64,000 bases of DNA from Akkermansiaceae bacterium. Its GTDB lineage: Bacteria > Verrucomicrobiota > Verrucomicrobiia > Verrucomicrobiales > Akkermansiaceae. Location of the stretch: contig CP059069.1 of the NCBI GenBank assembly GCA_017798145.1, positions 4,077,226 to 4,141,225 of the forward strand. The letters are read 5' to 3'. Below, piece after piece: positions 61,018 to 64,000 of the stretch (within the stretch, counting starts at the first letter, position 1; each line of letters starts with the position of its first letter). The notes beneath the pieces are model-generated. The model saw only the letters and a program-made list of their open reading frames with translations, was not told where the DNA came from and ran no database searches. The position numbers and the translations under genes are program-made.

Positions 61018-61526
61018 GCGGACTAACGAAGCATGGTGGGGCTGGATGGGAAAGAAAATCCGGGGTTGCCACAACGGAGGTGGGTGTCGCCGCGAGATTT
61101 CACGGGAGGAAATTCGGCATCCGCCCGACCAAGCTGGGCTCGGAAAAACCTTTTTTGCCAAGGCAACGCGTATGGCATGCCGGCTTTTCATGGGCAGCGA
61201 GTAAGCCGCCCGCATGGCAGCAAGAACCGGCGATAAGCGACGAAATCTCACTCATGGCCGATTTCGGGTTGCGATTTCTTTTGTCGTGCTGTCTGCGGTT
61301 TCTTCTAACGCATTGGTGAATTCGCGAAGCCATTCGGCAAGCGCTCCGGGCGACAAGCCGGCGCCGCGTCCGCGCATGGTCGGCAGGTTCGCCGAGCCTT
61401 GCCTCCCTGCCATTTTCCGGTTGCTCCCCCAAGCCCCCCTGACCGTCAGGGACGGCGAAGGCTTCGTGACCAACCAACACCTACGACGTCCTCGGCCGCC
61501 TCCTCGTCCACACCAAGGCCGATGGG
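61018..61526. other. Gene-poor stretch upstream of rpe
   Basis: About 500 bp without a convincing gene. It must hold the rpe promoter at its left side. The minus strand has a 73-codon frame at 61252-61473 (GRQGSANLPTMRGRGAG, LAEWLREFTNALEETAD) that looks like a possible repeat or remnant of unknown origin. At 61487-61524 the plus strand reads TNTYDVLGRLLVHT, similar to a YD/RHS repeat. Both may be debris from the broken element to the right. Confidence 0.4.
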
Positions 61527-62130
61527 GTGGAGGAAAAAGAGCGGTTCCGAACCCTGATGCGGATGATGGAGAATTTCACGGGCTGCCGGGTTCTGTCCTA
61601 CTGCCTGATCTGCAACCAGATCCACATCCTGCTGGAGGTTCCGCCGATGCCGGAGGGCGGATTGCCGGATGCGGAGTTTCTGAAAAGGCTCTCGGTGCCT
61701 TATGGCGAGGTGGTCGGTGGCGGACCGAGGGGGAATGGTAAAATGGCGCGGGAGGTGCTGGTAAGGGCGATCACATCGGATGCCGATACAGGTTTTTTAT
61801 GCAGGGGAATGGAAGGAGGCATCGAAGAGATACCGGAGGTTGCTGGGGATGGCTTTGGAAAGGAAACCTTCAAATTCCAGATCTCAAGTTTCAAGGAAGA
61901 GCACGGCGGTGGACGGGATGAATGATGCGGAGGCGGTGGCGGCGGAAGGTGAAGGGACAGCGACCGAAGGGCGCCCCCACGGTGTCTTACCGGTGCTGGA
62001 TATGGCGAAAATGCTGCGCTGCCGGGTAAGGTATTTTACGGACGGAGCGGTGATAGGCGGCAAGGGCTTTGTGAACGTTGCGTTCGCGGCGGCCCGGGTG
62101 CGATTTCATCGGTTGATCCATGGTCAATAG
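61527..62130 (+). pseudogene. Broken REP-associated (Y1) transposase
   Basis: Two separate frames reproduce parts of a REP-associated tyrosine transposase (RAYT, IS200-like). In one frame, MENFTGCRVLSYCLICNQIH then ILLEVPPMPEGGLPDAEFL (about 61566-61690) is the HUH-type core, but the histidine pair (normally NHFHIL) has become NQIHIL. The second frame at about 61980-62120 has LRCRVRYFTDGAVIG, the usual C-terminus. The middle is missing and a frameshift lies between, so it cannot be active. No terminal hairpins were identified. Confidence 0.7.
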
Positions 62131-62229
62131 GGGAGAAGGGGACTGCGTTCCCTTCCGCTATCCAGTCGTTCTCCCGTTCCCTCCCAAAGGGGTTTCAAAC
62201 CCCTACTACACACTGGGTGCCGATCAAAA

Positions 62230-62892
62230 TCAGCCCGCCTGCGGCGGCTGGCGAGACCTTCCCCCGCCCCTGCGTATCCACCACTCCGCGAAAATGATGT
62301 TCGGGATGAAGCCGAGCCATGCTACGATGCGGTAGGTATCCATCGGGGGCGGTTCGAAGGCAATGACGATGAGGTATTTCCATGCCCGCAGGGTGATGGC
62401 GGAGAGCGTGAGGGCGTAGCTGCGTATCATCCACTCGCGGTGCGCGGCGAAATCGCGCCGCATCACGCTTCCCCAACCCATGGCCGTGGTGCCCAGCCAC
62501 AGAAGCGCCAGGGTGGCGAAGGCGATGCGGGAGGTGATCCCGCCGTTCGCATAAAACGCCATCACGAGGCTTGCCGGGCCGGTGACGAAGAGGACGGTCA
62601 AGACATACAGCTTGCCCATCACGCGGTGGAGCTTGCGGTGTTTCCGCAAAACCCATCCGGAGAACTGGGTGAAACCCGCAAGCAGCGGGATCATGCTGGT
62701 GAAGACATGGATCCAGAACGCCAGCTCCCAGTGGCGGATGCCGATGTATTGCTGCTTGATCCGGAGAAAGGCGGCATCGCTGCGCACCGGCCAATATTCC
62801 AGGGTGATCCGCAGCATGAGCCATGAAAAGAATGCGAGGGCTGCCAGCGATAGGCCGCCAAGGATGATCCGTTTTGTTTCAGCCCGCCCCAT
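62230..62892 (-). CDS. DUF2306 membrane protein
   Basis: 220 residues with about six membrane helices. RKHRKLHRVMGKLYVLTVLF (with paired histidines), FAAHREWMIRSYALTLSAIT and WLGFIPNIIFAEWWI are the DUF2306 family's characteristic segments, suggesting a small helical membrane protein possibly haem-binding through the conserved His residues, though the function is unknown. The ATG at 62892 is the first Met of the frame. It is transcribed divergently from the YARHG gene 59 bp away. Confidence 0.86.
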   Translation of the reverse strand: MGRAETKRIILGGLSLAALAFFSWLMLRITLEYWPVRSDAAFLRIKQQYIGIRHWELAFWIHVFTSMIPLLAGFTQFSGWVLRKHRKLHRVMGKLYVLTVLFVTGPASLVMAFYANGGITSRIAFATLALLWLGTTAMGWGSVMRRDFAAHREWMIRSYALTLSAITLRAWKYLIVIAFEPPPMDTYRIVAWLGFIPNIIFAEWWIRRGGGRSRQPPQAG

Positions 62893-62951
62893 GATTTCCT
62901 TGCTTTGGAATCGCGTTTCGGGATGCTCTTAGCCAGCTCAAAAACAGAACC

Positions 62952-63653
62952 ATGAAAAACATCGCCGCTCTCTGTGTTGGTTTCTCCATGTTCGCCTTTG
63001 TGTCCGCCCAGGATGATGCGGATGTCAGCAGCCCGGACAAGGCCGCCGCCGCGATGAAGGGCACGTACGTGGGCGATTTCGGGGGAAAGAAAATCACCGT
63101 TTGCCTGGATCGCATCGTTGGGAAAACGGTCACGGGCTATAGCATCGTGGCGGGCAACGAGCGTGCCTTCAGCGGCTCCTTCAAGGCATCGGAGAAGGGT
63201 TTCGAGATCGTGGCCGAGGAGCCGGGGGACAGGCCGGATGACGGGCTTTTCAAGATGATCTACTCCCCGGAAAGCGACGACCTGGGCGGGATCTGGAAAC
63301 CGAACGACCCGAAGAAGATCACCGAGCGTGTGTTCGTGTTGCCGAGGCGCATCTACAAGTATGACCCCAAGGTCGGGGACTACCCGCAGTCCTCCACCAA
63401 AAAACTCGCCGAGAAGGATGTGGAGAACATGCGTCCGGCGGAGCTGCGCATCATGCGCAACGAGATCTACGCCCGCCACGGGTATACCTTCCAGCTTGCG
63501 GACATGCGCCAGCACTTCGATAGGCAGGGCTGGTACATGGCGGTGAACAAGGATGTCACCGACAAGCTCACGGCCACCGAGAAAAAGAACGCGGAGCTGA
63601 TCAAACGCTACGAAAAATACGGCGAGGAATACTATGACAGCTTCGGGAGATAG
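62952..63653 (+). CDS. YARHG-domain secreted protein
   Basis: 233 residues. Signal peptide about 1-19 (ending VSA). A central region (about 30-140) resembles a small lipocalin-like or beta-barrel domain (GTYVGDFGGKKITVCLDRI), and the C-terminal YARHG domain (about 155-225) is unmistakable: RIMRNEIYARHGYTFQLADM then HFDRQGWYMAVN. YARHG occurs in extracellular bacterial proteins, with peptidoglycan or surface roles proposed but not established. It precedes the iron-sulfur scaffold gene by 48 bp. Confidence 0.88.
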   Translation: MKNIAALCVGFSMFAFVSAQDDADVSSPDKAAAAMKGTYVGDFGGKKITVCLDRIVGKTVTGYSIVAGNERAFSGSFKASEKGFEIVAEEPGDRPDDGLFKMIYSPESDDLGGIWKPNDPKKITERVFVLPRRIYKYDPKVGDYPQSSTKKLAEKDVENMRPAELRIMRNEIYARHGYTFQLADMRQHFDRQGWYMAVNKDVTDKLTATEKKNAELIKRYEKYGEEYYDSFGR

Positions 63654-63701
63654 CGGACATTTCGGCTGGGAATCGCGCCGCTCCCGCCCCAGAGTCGCGG
63701 T

Positions 63702-64000
63702 GTGAACGAATTCGAGCAGAAAATCGGCGAGGTGCTGGCCGACCCGCAGAACCAGGGCGAAATGGCGGACGCGGATGCCGTCGGCACGGTTGGCTCGCCA
63801 GAATGTGGCGACATGATGCGGGTGTGGCTGAAATTTTCCGAGAAGGACGGCAAGAAAGTCATCGACCGCGCGTCCTTCCAGGCCTTCGGCTGCCAGACGG
63901 CGATCGCCGTGGCCTCGGTGGCGACCAGGCTTCTGCAGGGGAAAACGGAGGAAGAGGCAAGGAACCTTAGCGCCCAGGAGCTAGCGGGCGATCTCGGCAC
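63702..64000 (+). CDS. IscU/NifU-like Fe-S scaffold protein (5' part)
   Basis: The window ends inside this gene; 99 codons are visible. GTG at 63702 begins MNEFEQKIGEVLADPQN. The segment GSPECGDMMRVWLKF carries the first ligand cysteine (NP-x-CGD in IscU), and FGCQTAIAVASVATRLLQGKT has the second, as in the family FGCGAAIASSS--T--VKGKT. The third cysteine would lie beyond the edge. IscU-type scaffolds assemble [2Fe-2S]/[4Fe-4S] clusters, relevant to a chromosome with many Fe-S proteins. Partial: C-terminus missing. Confidence 0.87.
   Translation, partial: MNEFEQKIGEVLADPQNQGEMADADAVGTVGSPECGDMMRVWLKFSEKDGKKVIDRASFQAFGCQTAIAVASVATRLLQGKTEEEARNLSAQELAGDLG

Overview
The window looks like chromosomal DNA of a GC-rich, Gram-negative member of the Verrucomicrobiota, most likely the Verrucomicrobiaceae/Luteolibacter side. 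This rests on family content: a PVC-type haem-binding dehydrogenase, pseudopilins of the Verru_Chthon cassette type, FG-GAP secreted proteins with a verrucomicrobial C-terminus, a FAD-dependent oxidoreductase of the PVC type and a YARHG protein. No rRNA, tRNA, CRISPR array, intact insertion sequence or prophage was seen.

Layout. 1-4325: a terminator, then a lipoprotein cyclophilin, plsY-gpsA-DedA-like lipid/membrane genes, a decayed HsdR fragment and a spermidine-synthase-like protein. 4356-17660: a divergent electron-transfer locus. The minus-strand operon encodes a small secreted multihaem cytochrome, an outer-membrane beta-barrel and a 1298-residue decahaem cytochrome with a C-terminal LVIVD beta-propeller. 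The plus-strand operon encodes a membrane-anchored FAD/2Fe-2S reductase, a cNMP-binding/4x[4Fe-4S] fusion, a membrane cytochrome-b-like protein and a membrane-anchored decahaem cytochrome. Read together they can form an unbroken wire from NAD(P)H through the inner membrane and periplasm to the outer surface, that is, a candidate extracellular electron transfer conduit. This is the most exciting system here. The 177-bp shared promoter region holds three palindromes.

17697-34041: FAD oxidoreductase, an orphan nuoL, an aspartate aminotransferase, a one-TM unknown, the PVC haem protein, nusB (with a large insertion) and ribH, a DUF6941-like protein, an SDR, a lipoprotein amidase, a YkgJ-type protein and smc. 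34295-37377: a coiled-coil/TPR protein plus a lipoprotein. 37412-39788: three pseudopilins. 39912-45798: galE, an active/inactive HtrA-like protease pair, glycogen synthase and a PdeM-type phosphoesterase. 45811-53436: a lipoprotein esterase, a large FG-GAP protein, NAD synthetase, a glutaredoxin and a MidA-type methyltransferase.

53435-64000: a class A PBP whose glycosyltransferase looks intact but whose three transpeptidase motifs are all degraded, an AsmA-like protein, small unknowns, a lipoate-ligase-like protein, a pRiA4b ORF-3-like protein, rpe, a broken transposase region, a DUF2306 protein, a YARHG protein and the start of an IscU/NifU-like scaffold cut by the window end. Most genes are closely packed, often with 1-4 nt ATGA/GTGA overlaps, and Shine-Dalgarno motifs are often weak. 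Gene calls therefore rely on protein family start sites more than on ribosome-binding sites.
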